Source: Alphaproteobacteria bacterium (GTDB taxonomy: Bacteria > Pseudomonadota > Alphaproteobacteria > Puniceispirillales > UBA1172). From it: DNA of 42,666 nt. This document shows, piece by piece, positions 33,488 to 41,458 of this stretch (its first letter is position 1; the number at the start of each line of letters is the position of its first letter). Location of the stretch: NCBI GenBank assembly GCA_016778985.1, contig JADHOM010000016.1, positions 1 to 42,666 on the forward strand. Direction: 5' to 3'. The notes beneath the pieces are model-generated. The model had not been told where the DNA came from and made no database searches. It saw nothing but the letters and a program-made list of their open reading frames with translations. Made by a program: the position numbers and the translations under genes.

Positions 33488-34933
33488 ATGCAAAAATCCT
33501 ATCATCACTTATCAGGGATTGAGATTAGAGACGGCATCTCAAACGGTACATTTGATCCATGTCAGATTATGGAACACTGCCTATCCCGATGTGATGCGGT
33601 TCAACAAAAGCTTAACCCTTTCACAGCTATTTATCATTCCGATGCTATGGCCGCCGCCGCGATGGTGGCAGAGCGTAAAGCAGATGGTCTGCCCATGCGG
33701 CCAATGGAAGGCATCCCTGTTGCTATTAAAGAGTTCACCCCAATTAAGGGCAAGAGCACAACCCGCGGATCGGCCGCGCTAGAGCATTACATAGCAGACA
33801 GACAGCCCGTTATTGTTCAGAGATTGCTTGATGCTGGTGCGATTATTGTTGCGCGCACAACCACGCCTGAGTTTGCTCATTCTAGTTTTACCCGCTCACC
33901 TCTATTTGGTCATACGCTAAACCCATTTGATCCATCCCGAACATCCGGTGGATCATCTGGTGGCTCTGGCGTTGCTGTTGCGACAGGCTGTGTTCCTCTA
34001 GCTGAAGGCACGGATATGGGTGGGTCAGTTCGCATTCCAGCGGCGTTTTGCGGTGTTCTTGGTCTCAAGCCTAGCCATGGCCGCATCCCTATGGATATTC
34101 TATCAACTGTATTTGATACCATCTCTCATTTTGGCCCACTCGCCCGCACCGTCGATGATATGACGCTATTCATGACTTGCGTTGAAGGCGCTGATGATGC
34201 CGATATCATGAGCCAGATAGCACCCATTCCACTAGATGATGTTAGCCATGATCTTGGTAATGATATTAACGGATTACGGATCGCGGCAAGTGTTGATCTA
34301 GGCTGCTTTCATGTTGATGCTGACGTCGCTGCCAATTTTGCCAAAAGCCTGGATACTTTGGCCAAGGCTGGCGCCATTGTCACCCCTGTTGAGATTGCCT
34401 TTACCGCCGATATGGTTGATGCGTGGTATGATTACTGGTGCGTTTATCTGGCCGCCGCCGTAGAAGATATGCTGCCCGAATATCGAGATGCGATGGACCC
34501 TGATTTTCTTGAGCTTGTGGATAGAGGATTAAGCATAAGCGCGGTTGCCTTTCGCCGTCTTGATGAGGTACGGACAACCCAATGGCATGCCTTTACCGCG
34601 GCGATAACTGATCATGATATGCTAGCTTGCCCAACCATGGCCTTGCCTGCACCGGCCTTTCAAGACAAAGAACTTAACTACACCAGCACCGATGCAGATG
34701 GTAAACTGCATGCACTGGATATGACCTGCTTGTTTAATTCGATTGGTCAATGTCCGGCGCTGAGTGTGCCTAGCGGCTTAACCGCATCTGGACTACCAAC
34801 AGCAATTCAGCTCATTGGGCGGCGATTTGATGACGCAACGCCAATGCGCGTTGCCCGCAGCTTAGAGCAAAACCAACCGTGGATTGATCACTTAAATGCC
34901 TGTGATCATGTATTATTAAGTATGGAGGAATAG
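33488..34933 (+). CDS. Amidase signature family hydrolase
   Basis: A 481-residue amidase with a Ser-cisSer-Lys triad: Lys in VAIKEFTPIKGKSTTRGS, cis-Ser in TSGGSSGGSG and the nucleophile Ser in TDMGGSVRIPA, followed by LGLKPSHGRIP. The frame opens at a GTG (33455) that lies inside the potD hairpin, so the ATG at 33488 is preferred, though it lacks a clear ribosome site. It sits between the polyamine importer and an amine dehydrogenase, so it may cleave an acylated amine or an amide made from one, but the family is too broad for a substrate call. Confidence 0.87.
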   Translation: MQKSYHHLSGIEIRDGISNGTFDPCQIMEHCLSRCDAVQQKLNPFTAIYHSDAMAAAAMVAERKADGLPMRPMEGIPVAIKEFTPIKGKSTTRGSAALEHYIADRQPVIVQRLLDAGAIIVARTTTPEFAHSSFTRSPLFGHTLNPFDPSRTSGGSSGGSGVAVATGCVPLAEGTDMGGSVRIPAAFCGVLGLKPSHGRIPMDILSTVFDTISHFGPLARTVDDMTLFMTCVEGADDADIMSQIAPIPLDDVSHDLGNDINGLRIAASVDLGCFHVDADVAANFAKSLDTLAKAGAIVTPVEIAFTADMVDAWYDYWCVYLAAAVEDMLPEYRDAMDPDFLELVDRGLSISAVAFRRLDEVRTTQWHAFTAAITDHDMLACPTMALPAPAFQDKELNYTSTDADGKLHALDMTCLFNSIGQCPALSVPSGLTASGLPTAIQLIGRRFDDATPMRVARSLEQNQPWIDHLNACDHVLLSMEE

Positions 34934-34935
34934 TG

Positions 34936-37050
34936 ATGCCACTTGATCCAACATCTAAACAGAAAAGCCGATATGATATCCTGTTTGAGCCATTAGCCAT
35001 TGGCCCGGTGACGGCTAAAAACCGATTTTACCAAGTGCCGCATTGTAACGGTGGCGGCTATCGTGATCCGTCAGCTGTTGCTGAAATGCGCCGTGTTAAG
35101 GCTGAAGGCGGCTGGGGTGTTGTCTTTACCGAACAGGTGGAAATACATCAGACAAGCGAAATATCGCCATTTATCGAATTACGGCTGTGGGATGATAAAG
35201 ACATGCCGATGCTGGCAAAAATGGCAGATGCTATCCATAGCCATGATGCGCTTGCCGGGATTGAGCTAACCTATTCAGGTATTAACGGCCCTAATCTCTA
35301 TTCGAAAGAGGTGCCATTAGCGCCAACCGCTGGCCCTATCCTGACCTTTAGCTCTGATCCGGTTAATGCCCGGGCCATGGATAAAGATGATATTCGTGAT
35401 GTTCGCCGATGGTATGTTAACGCCGCCAAAAGATCACAGGCCTGTGGCTATGATTTAATTTGTCTTTATGGCGCGCATGGGTTTGGAGTTATCCAGCATT
35501 TTCTGTCACGGACAACCAATAAGCGCAATGATGAATATGGCGGCAGTCTGGAAAACCGCAGCCGCTTCATGAAAGAATTGGTTGAAGATATCCGTGATGC
35601 TGTCGGTGATACAATGGGCATTACCATTCGCTTATCGCTCGATGAAGCCTTTGATGAGCTGAGCTTTTCAAATAGTGAAGTGCGCGAATGTATAGACATG
35701 CATAGTGATTTGCCTGATCTTTGGGATTTGGCGCATGGTACATGGGAAGATTGTTCTGCTACCTCACGCTTCAAAGACGAAGCCGCGCAAGAAGCCTTGA
35801 TCAGCGGGATTAAGGATTTGACGTCACGTCCAGTAGTTGGGGTTGGCCGCTTCACCTCACCCGATACTATGGTCAGACAGATCAAATCAGGTGTTATCGA
35901 TTTCATTGGCGCGGCGCGTCCATCTATTGCCGATCCATTTCTGCCCAAGAAAGTTGCTGAAAATCGCTTTGAAGATATTCGAGAATGTATTGGCTGTAAT
36001 ATGTGCGTGACAGGCGATATGACCATGTCAATCTCACGCTGCACCCAAAACCCAAGCTTCATGGAAGAATGGCGCAAAGGCTGGCATCCTGAGCATAAGC
36101 CAGCCAAAGGCAAGAGCCAGTCTGTTTTGATTGTTGGCTCTGGCCCTGCTGGACTTGAGGCAGCAAGAATGCTTGGCGGGCGTGGCTATGATGTGGCGGT
36201 GGCGGAGGCATCATCTGATCTCGGCGGCAGGGTGGCGAAGGAACGATTGCTGCCTAACCTATCAGCATGGGGGCGCGTCATGGATTATCGGCTAGGCCAG
36301 ATTGAGCCTATGGCAAATGTGTCGATCTATCGCGAAAGCCACCTGACCGCTGATGATGTTCTAGGATTTGGCTTTGAGCATGTCTGTATAGCGACAGGCG
36401 CGCAGTGGCGGCGTGATGGAACAGCACGCTTTGTGCTTATTCCGGTCAACATTGATGCCGATATGCCAGTCTTTACCCCTGATGATATTATGTCAGGACA
36501 GATGCCGTCGGGGCATGTCGTTATTTATGATGATGATCATTATTATATGGGCGGGGTATTGGCGGAAAAACTGCGCCAAAATGGCTGCACCGTGACGCTA
36601 GTCACGCCGGCGACTATGGTATCAGAATGGACGGTAAACACGCTTGAGCAGGGCTTCATCCAAAAGGGGCTATTGGATATGGGGGTTGCGATTATAACGA
36701 CCCATAAAATCGCCGCTGTCGGGCGTGATCATGTTGATGTCTCATGCGTCTATTCAGGCCAGATCAAATCGGTTGCCGCTGATGCCGTGCTGATGGTGAC
36801 CGCCAGAGACGGCAATGACGGGTTATGGCAAGAGTTGAAACAAAAACAAGATGAATGGCAAGGCGCTGGCATTTCCTCAATCAAGATCATTGGAGATGCC
36901 GCCGCCCCTGCCCCGATTGCATGGGCAACCTATGCTGGTCATTCCTATGCTATGAATATGGATGAACCAGCGGCAGGGGATGAGCCTGTCTTCCGGCGTG
37001 AGGTTGCGGGGCTAGACCCAACACCAATTTCGAGCATAAGAAAGGCATAA
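34936..37050 (+). CDS. FMN/[4Fe-4S] amine dehydrogenase of the trimethylamine dehydrogenase family, histamine dehydrogenase-like
   Basis: A 704-residue TMADH-family enzyme: a TIM barrel with FMN (1-340), an iron-sulfur segment and two nucleotide-binding domains (VLIVGSGPAGLEAARML from about 395). Seen: flavinylation Cys37 (QVPHC), active-site Tyr178-Gly-Ala-His181, Arg232, and [4Fe-4S] Cys351/354/357/369. In TMADH the substrate cage is Tyr60, Trp264 and Trp355; the aligned residues here are Gln67, Trp263 and Asp361. Gln-Trp-Asp is the cage I recall from histamine dehydrogenase (Gln65, Trp267, Asp358), so a primary amine such as histamine, agmatine or putrescine is predicted instead of trimethylamine. 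Perfect GGAGG at the ATG; the amidase stop lies 2 bases upstream. Automatic labels such as N-methylproline demethylase are possible alternatives. Confidence 0.85.
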   Translation: MPLDPTSKQKSRYDILFEPLAIGPVTAKNRFYQVPHCNGGGYRDPSAVAEMRRVKAEGGWGVVFTEQVEIHQTSEISPFIELRLWDDKDMPMLAKMADAIHSHDALAGIELTYSGINGPNLYSKEVPLAPTAGPILTFSSDPVNARAMDKDDIRDVRRWYVNAAKRSQACGYDLICLYGAHGFGVIQHFLSRTTNKRNDEYGGSLENRSRFMKELVEDIRDAVGDTMGITIRLSLDEAFDELSFSNSEVRECIDMHSDLPDLWDLAHGTWEDCSATSRFKDEAAQEALISGIKDLTSRPVVGVGRFTSPDTMVRQIKSGVIDFIGAARPSIADPFLPKKVAENRFEDIRECIGCNMCVTGDMTMSISRCTQNPSFMEEWRKGWHPEHKPAKGKSQSVLIVGSGPAGLEAARMLGGRGYDVAVAEASSDLGGRVAKERLLPNLSAWGRVMDYRLGQIEPMANVSIYRESHLTADDVLGFGFEHVCIATGAQWRRDGTARFVLIPVNIDADMPVFTPDDIMSGQMPSGHVVIYDDDHYYMGGVLAEKLRQNGCTVTLVTPATMVSEWTVNTLEQGFIQKGLLDMGVAIITTHKIAAVGRDHVDVSCVYSGQIKSVAADAVLMVTARDGNDGLWQELKQKQDEWQGAGISSIKIIGDAAAPAPIAWATYAGHSYAMNMDEPAAGDEPVFRREVAGLDPTPISSIRKA

Positions 37051-37053
37051 ATC

Positions 37054-38085
37054 ATGGATATTATTTATACCGATGATCATCGCTTGCGGGCAGCAAAAAC
37101 TGAACTTTATGGGGGTGAGCTGGTGCCGCCATTTGAGTGTCCTGAACGCATGGATTTTATCCTGGAAGCCTTAAAAGAAAGACCGATTGGCAGTATCATA
37201 GCCCCTAATCACTATGGCACTGATATCATCAACCAAGTGCATGATGCGGATTATTTGTCGTTTCTGGATACCGCTTGGGATGAGTGGCAGGCCGCAGGCA
37301 TGAAGGGTGAGCCTATCCCCACTGTCTGGCCATCACGATCCATGCCAGCACCGCATATCCCGGCATTTATTGATGGCAAGATTGGCTATTACGCGCTGTC
37401 TAGTGAAACCTCAATCGCCAAAGGCACGATTGAGGCCGTCCATGCATCCGCGCAAGTCGCGCTGACGGGCGCTGATCATATTGCATCGGGCAAAGCGCAT
37501 CACATGTTTTCGCTATGCCGGCCACCCGGTCATCATGCGTCACGCGATCAATATGGCGGCTATTGCTTTATTAATAATGCGGCGATAGCAGCACAATATA
37601 TGCGTCAGAACGGCGCTCAAAAAGTTGCTATTCTTGATGTTGATTTTCATCATGGTAATGGCACGCAAGCGATTTTTTATGATCGTGATGATGTGATGTT
37701 TTTATCACTACATGGCGACCCTAGCGATGCCTTTCCTCATTTCCTGGGCTATGCTGATGAAACCGGATATGGGCAAGGCGAAGGTTATAATATCAATTAT
37801 CCGATGCCGCCAAACACCCCTTATGCGGCGTGGGTTGAGGCGTTGGATCAGGCGATTGCATCCATCCGCGCCTATGCCCCGGATAGTTTGATCGTGTCAT
37901 TTGGTGCAGATACTTATGAGAATGATCCCATTAGTTTTTTCAAACTAAAGAGCGATGATTATTTTGATATGGGGGCGCGCATCAATGCTCTTGGTCTGCC
38001 GACGCTGACGGTTATGGAGGGCGGCTATGCGGTCAAGGATATTGGCATAAACACGGTTAATTTCCTTATTGGATTGGAACGCTAA
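37054..38085 (+). CDS. Acetylpolyamine amidohydrolase (histone deacetylase family)
   Basis: A zinc hydrolase of 343 residues that removes acetyl groups from acetylated polyamines such as N-acetylputrescine. Seen: the His160-His161 charge relay in RPPGHHASRDQYGG, zinc ligands Asp197 and His199 (LDVDFHHGNG), Asp286 (SFGADTYENDP) and the transition-state Tyr325 (MEGGYAV). The N-terminal half has the long loop typical of bacterial APAH enzymes. Its ATG follows the dehydrogenase stop by 3 bases, and its own stop is one base before the AguB-like gene, so translation is coupled. The polyamine neighbours support this function over other HDAC-family roles. Confidence 0.9.
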   Translation: MDIIYTDDHRLRAAKTELYGGELVPPFECPERMDFILEALKERPIGSIIAPNHYGTDIINQVHDADYLSFLDTAWDEWQAAGMKGEPIPTVWPSRSMPAPHIPAFIDGKIGYYALSSETSIAKGTIEAVHASAQVALTGADHIASGKAHHMFSLCRPPGHHASRDQYGGYCFINNAAIAAQYMRQNGAQKVAILDVDFHHGNGTQAIFYDRDDVMFLSLHGDPSDAFPHFLGYADETGYGQGEGYNINYPMPPNTPYAAWVEALDQAIASIRAYAPDSLIVSFGADTYENDPISFFKLKSDDYFDMGARINALGLPTLTVMEGGYAVKDIGINTVNFLIGLER

Positions 38086-38086
38086 A

Positions 38087-38941
38087 ATGCCCCGACTTGC
38101 TATCACACAGATGCCATGTGGCTGGAATGTTGAGGATAATATCAATCAGGCTGAGGTGCTGGTTCGGCAGGCAGCAGATCAAGGCGCGAATATTATTTTG
38201 CTGCAAGAGCTATTTGCCACGGTTTATTTCTGCCCGGAGCAGAAAAAAGACTATTTCTCGTATGCTCATGAGGTCGATAGCCATCCATTTTTGCCAAGAT
38301 TTAGGGCGCTTGCAAAAGAATGTGGTGTTGTCCTACCCATTAGTTTTTTTGAGAAAAGCAATAACGCCTATTTCAATTCCGTAATGATGATCGACGCTGA
38401 TGGAAGCGATATGGGGCTTTACCGGAAAACCCATTTACCGCAAGGCCCTGGCTATGAAGAAAAGTTTTATTTTAATCCCGGCGATTTGGGCTTTCGCGTC
38501 TGGGATACGGCATTTGGCCGGATCGGTGTGGCGATATGCTGGGATCAATGGTTCCCGGAAGCCGCCCGTATCATGGCGCTTAAAGGCGCTGATATTTTGC
38601 TTTATCCGACGGCTATTGGCTCCGAGCCGGGTGATCCATCACTTGATTCAAGCGGCCATTGGCAGCGCGTGATGCAAGGCCATGCCGCCGCCAATATGGT
38701 CACCCTGGCGGCAAGTAACCGAATTGGCAATGAGAAGATTGGCACCATCAATATGTCATTTTATGGCCAGTCATTTATCGCTGGTCATACCGGCGCATTA
38801 ATAGCCGAATGTCATGACGGCGTTAATCAGATTGCGGCCAGCGATATTGATATTGATGCCATGCGGGCGGAACGCGCAAGCTGGGGATTATTTAGAGATA
38901 GACGGCCAGAGAAATATCAGGACATAATGTCCTTATCTTAA
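38087..38941 (+). CDS. aguB: N-carbamoylputrescine amidase (nitrilase superfamily)
   Basis: Converts N-carbamoylputrescine to putrescine, CO2 and ammonia. From the ATG at 38087 it has 284 residues, the family norm. Catalytic triad: Glu41 (LLQELFATVYFC), Lys114 (YRKTHLP) and Cys151 (AICWDQWFPEAAR). The stretch PTAIGSEPGDPSLDSSGHW is characteristic of AguB. Its usual partner, agmatine deiminase AguA, is not in the window; agmatinase, which bypasses both, is nearby on the other strand. Its stop codon is the first unit of a 13-bp tandem repeat. Confidence 0.9.
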   Translation: MPRLAITQMPCGWNVEDNINQAEVLVRQAADQGANIILLQELFATVYFCPEQKKDYFSYAHEVDSHPFLPRFRALAKECGVVLPISFFEKSNNAYFNSVMMIDADGSDMGLYRKTHLPQGPGYEEKFYFNPGDLGFRVWDTAFGRIGVAICWDQWFPEAARIMALKGADILLYPTAIGSEPGDPSLDSSGHWQRVMQGHAAANMVTLAASNRIGNEKIGTINMSFYGQSFIAGHTGALIAECHDGVNQIAASDIDIDAMRAERASWGLFRDRRPEKYQDIMSLS

Positions 38942-39015
38942 ACTTGGGTGCTAAACTTGGGTGTCAAATCTGGATCATAAATCTGGGTCTTAAATCTGAG
39001 TCGTGAATTGATATC
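38939..39015. repeat. 13-bp tandem repeat filling the aguB-sulfatase gap
   Basis: Five 13-bp units and a degenerate sixth: TAAACTTGGGTGC, TAAACTTGGGTGT, CAAATCTGGATCA, TAAATCTGGGTCT, TAAATCTGAGTCG and TGAATTGATATC. The first TAA is the aguB stop and the last unit ends at the base before the sulfatase ATG, so the array is the entire spacer. Units start with TAA or TGA, which gives stops in all three frames because 13 is not a multiple of three. Confidence 0.88.
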
Positions 39016-40419
39016 ATGAAAAATATTATTGTCATCATATCTGATGAGCATCGCCGCGATGCCATGGGTTGCATGGGGCATGATATTGTCAAAACACCAC
39101 ATCTCGATCAACTGGCGAATGACGGCACGTTGTTCAAACGCGGCTACACCGCCTCACCCATGTGTGTGCCAACAAGGGCGGCACTGGCGACCGGAACTTA
39201 TGTTCACCAGAACCGCTATTGGGATAGCGCGACCCCCTATGATGGTCAGCAGATCAGCTGGATGCATATGCTTCGCAGCCAAGGATATGACACGACATCA
39301 ATTGGCAAACTGCATTTTCAGGCTGGCGTGGATCACGGCTTTAGCAAAGAAATTAAGCCTATGCATGTTCATGGAAAAGGCTGGCTAGTTGGATTAATCC
39401 GTGATGAATTACCTGACTATCAAGGCGCCGCAGAATTAGCAACTGAGGTTGGCAGTGGGGAGAACAGTTACACCAATTATGACCTTAGCATCACATCAGC
39501 CGCCGAAACATGGCTAGCTGAACCAGCGCGGCATGATGTGCCTTTTGCCGGATTTATATCTTTAGTCAGCCCACATTATCCGCTTATTGCGCCGGATGAA
39601 TATTATCGCTTGTATGATCCTGATCAGATGCCTGTGCCAGAACCCTTCACGCATGATCATGCCGAAGTTCAGAATATGGCAGGTTTTTTTAATTATCATG
39701 ATCATTTTGACGCTAAGCGCGCCCAGCAAGCTATCGCGTCATATTACGGCTTAACCAGTTTTATGGATGCTTGCGTTGGCCGAATTTTAGCCGCCATTGA
39801 TGCCGCCGGTTTGCGCGACGATACGCTGATTATTTATACATCTGATCATGGTGAGTTGCTTGGTGATCACGGGTTATGGACAAAGCAGTTTATGTTTGAA
39901 GCCTCCGCAGGGATACCTATTATCATATCAGGGCAAGATATCCCACAAGCCAAAATCAGCGATAGCGGCGTCCATTTACTTGATATTCCAGCCACTATTC
40001 TTAAGGCCGCTGGCATCACAAAACCACCTGAATGGCCAGGCACTGATCTTGTGCAACTTGCCCAAGCAGGCAGTGATGATCTCACGCGGCCATGTTTTAG
40101 TGAGTATCACGATGGCGGCTCAACAACAGGCTCATTTATGGTGGCGTGGGAGCAATGGAAACTGATCTGGTATGCTGGCATGTCGCCATTGCTATTTGAT
40201 CTGAGCAATGATCCTGATGAGCGGCATGACCTGTCCGATAATCCCGCATATGCGCATATCTTAGCGCAAGGAAAATCGCATTTATGGAATATTTGCGATC
40301 CTGAAAAAGTCTCACAATTAGCGCTCAGCGATCAAAAGCAGAAAATCGCACAAATGGGCGGCGTTGATGCCTGCATTAACAGCTTTCAGTTTAATGCAAC
40401 GCCAATCCCAGAGCTCTGA
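39016..40419 (+). CDS. Sulfatase family protein (formylglycine type)
   Basis: A 467-residue member of the alkaline phosphatase/sulfatase superfamily. The modification motif C-x-P-x-R is Cys50-Val-Pro-Thr-Arg54, followed by AALATG, so Cys50 would be converted to formylglycine by a maturase not in the window. Metal residues appear in IIVIISDEHRRDAMGC and in IIYTSDHGELLGDHGLWTK. No signal peptide is visible, so it probably works in the cytosol, as choline sulfatase does. Sequence distance and the neighbours leave choline-O-sulfate, another sulfate ester or a phosphonate/phosphate diester open. It has no good ribosome site because the upstream repeat abuts the ATG. Confidence 0.82.
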   Translation: MKNIIVIISDEHRRDAMGCMGHDIVKTPHLDQLANDGTLFKRGYTASPMCVPTRAALATGTYVHQNRYWDSATPYDGQQISWMHMLRSQGYDTTSIGKLHFQAGVDHGFSKEIKPMHVHGKGWLVGLIRDELPDYQGAAELATEVGSGENSYTNYDLSITSAAETWLAEPARHDVPFAGFISLVSPHYPLIAPDEYYRLYDPDQMPVPEPFTHDHAEVQNMAGFFNYHDHFDAKRAQQAIASYYGLTSFMDACVGRILAAIDAAGLRDDTLIIYTSDHGELLGDHGLWTKQFMFEASAGIPIIISGQDIPQAKISDSGVHLLDIPATILKAAGITKPPEWPGTDLVQLAQAGSDDLTRPCFSEYHDGGSTTGSFMVAWEQWKLIWYAGMSPLLFDLSNDPDERHDLSDNPAYAHILAQGKSHLWNICDPEKVSQLALSDQKQKIAQMGGVDACINSFQFNATPIPEL

Positions 40420-40435
40420 TCACCACAAAGCCAGA

Positions 40436-41407
40436 TTATACTTTGCCGACAATATTTTCCTTGGCGCCAGCCTTTGCCGCCATCACACAAAGCCAATCAT
40501 GGGCAATATTTGCCGCCGCCATCGCGGTGATATCCGCATGATCATAGGCTGGCGATACCTCAACCAAATCCATGCCAATCATATTCAATGGAGTCAAACC
40601 ACGGATCAGCTCAAGCGCTTGCCATGACGCCAGCCCGCCCGGAACAGGGGTTCCCGTCCCCGGAGCAAAAGCCGGATCAAGGCAATCAATATCAAAACTA
40701 ATATAAGCCGGATGATCACCGACCCTTTCCATGATCGCATCGAGTGTTGCCGCAATGCCATTGCGATGCACCCACGGGCTCGTCAAAATCTCAAACCCAT
40801 GATCAGATTGGTTCCATGTCCGCAAACCAACCTGAATAGACCGCGATGGATCAATAGCGCCTTCTTGATAGCCATGCAGGAACATAGACCCATGATTTAG
40901 CGTTGAGCCGCCATCATCCCAAGTATCGCAATGAGCATCAAATTGCACCAATGCGACCGGCCCATATTTTTCAGCATGCGCCCGAATAAGCGGCAAAGCT
41001 ACAAAATGATCACCGCCAAAGGTTAGCATTTTTGAGCCAGCCGCGATAATGCCCCGGGCGTGATTTGTGATCGTCTCAGGGATAGATTTTGGATCATGCG
41101 GATCAAGCGCACAATCACCATAGTCAACGACAGCAAGCGTATCAAAGGGATCAAAGCCAAATGGAAAGGCAGTTAGACTAGCCAATTCCGTTGACGCCGC
41201 CCGAATAGCACGCGGGCCAAAGCGGGTTCCCGGACGGTTCGTCACCGCTCCATCAAATGGAATACCGCTAATGGTGATATCCACATCTTTAAGATCACGA
41301 CTATATTTTCGGCGCAAAAAACTTAACGCGCCGGCATAAGTCATCTCATGTTTAGTGCCTTTGATATTTTGCTTTAGAAACGCCTGATCAGAATCGACAT
41401 AATCCAT
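40436..41407 (-). CDS. speB: Agmatinase (ureohydrolase, SpeB-like)
   Basis: Hydrolyses agmatine to putrescine and urea with two manganese ions. From the ATG at 41407 (GGGGGA ribosome site; the frame is open to a TTG at 41419) it has 323 residues. Metal ligands: His134 (FGGDHFVALPL), Asp157, His159 and Asp161 (FDAHCDTWDDGG), Asp239 and Asp241 (SFDIDCLDPAFAPGTGTP). The blocks are near those of E. coli SpeB. Guanidinobutyrase is an alternative in the same family. It converges with the sulfatase gene and lies downstream of the aminotransferase, so agmatine would flow to putrescine and on to transamination. Confidence 0.88.
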   Translation of the reverse strand: MDYVDSDQAFLKQNIKGTKHEMTYAGALSFLRRKYSRDLKDVDITISGIPFDGAVTNRPGTRFGPRAIRAASTELASLTAFPFGFDPFDTLAVVDYGDCALDPHDPKSIPETITNHARGIIAAGSKMLTFGGDHFVALPLIRAHAEKYGPVALVQFDAHCDTWDDGGSTLNHGSMFLHGYQEGAIDPSRSIQVGLRTWNQSDHGFEILTSPWVHRNGIAATLDAIMERVGDHPAYISFDIDCLDPAFAPGTGTPVPGGLASWQALELIRGLTPLNMIGMDLVEVSPAYDHADITAMAAANIAHDWLCVMAAKAGAKENIVGKV

Positions 41408-41458
41408 GCTTTCCCCCAAAATTACGATTTAACGTGTTGATTTATCAGAGGCTCCCCT

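Noticed and set aside
38939-39015. CRISPR-like array
   Set aside because: Units are directly adjacent without spacers and are only 13 bp; no cas genes are present. It is a simple tandem repeat. The same applies to 29215-29275 and 25287-25380.
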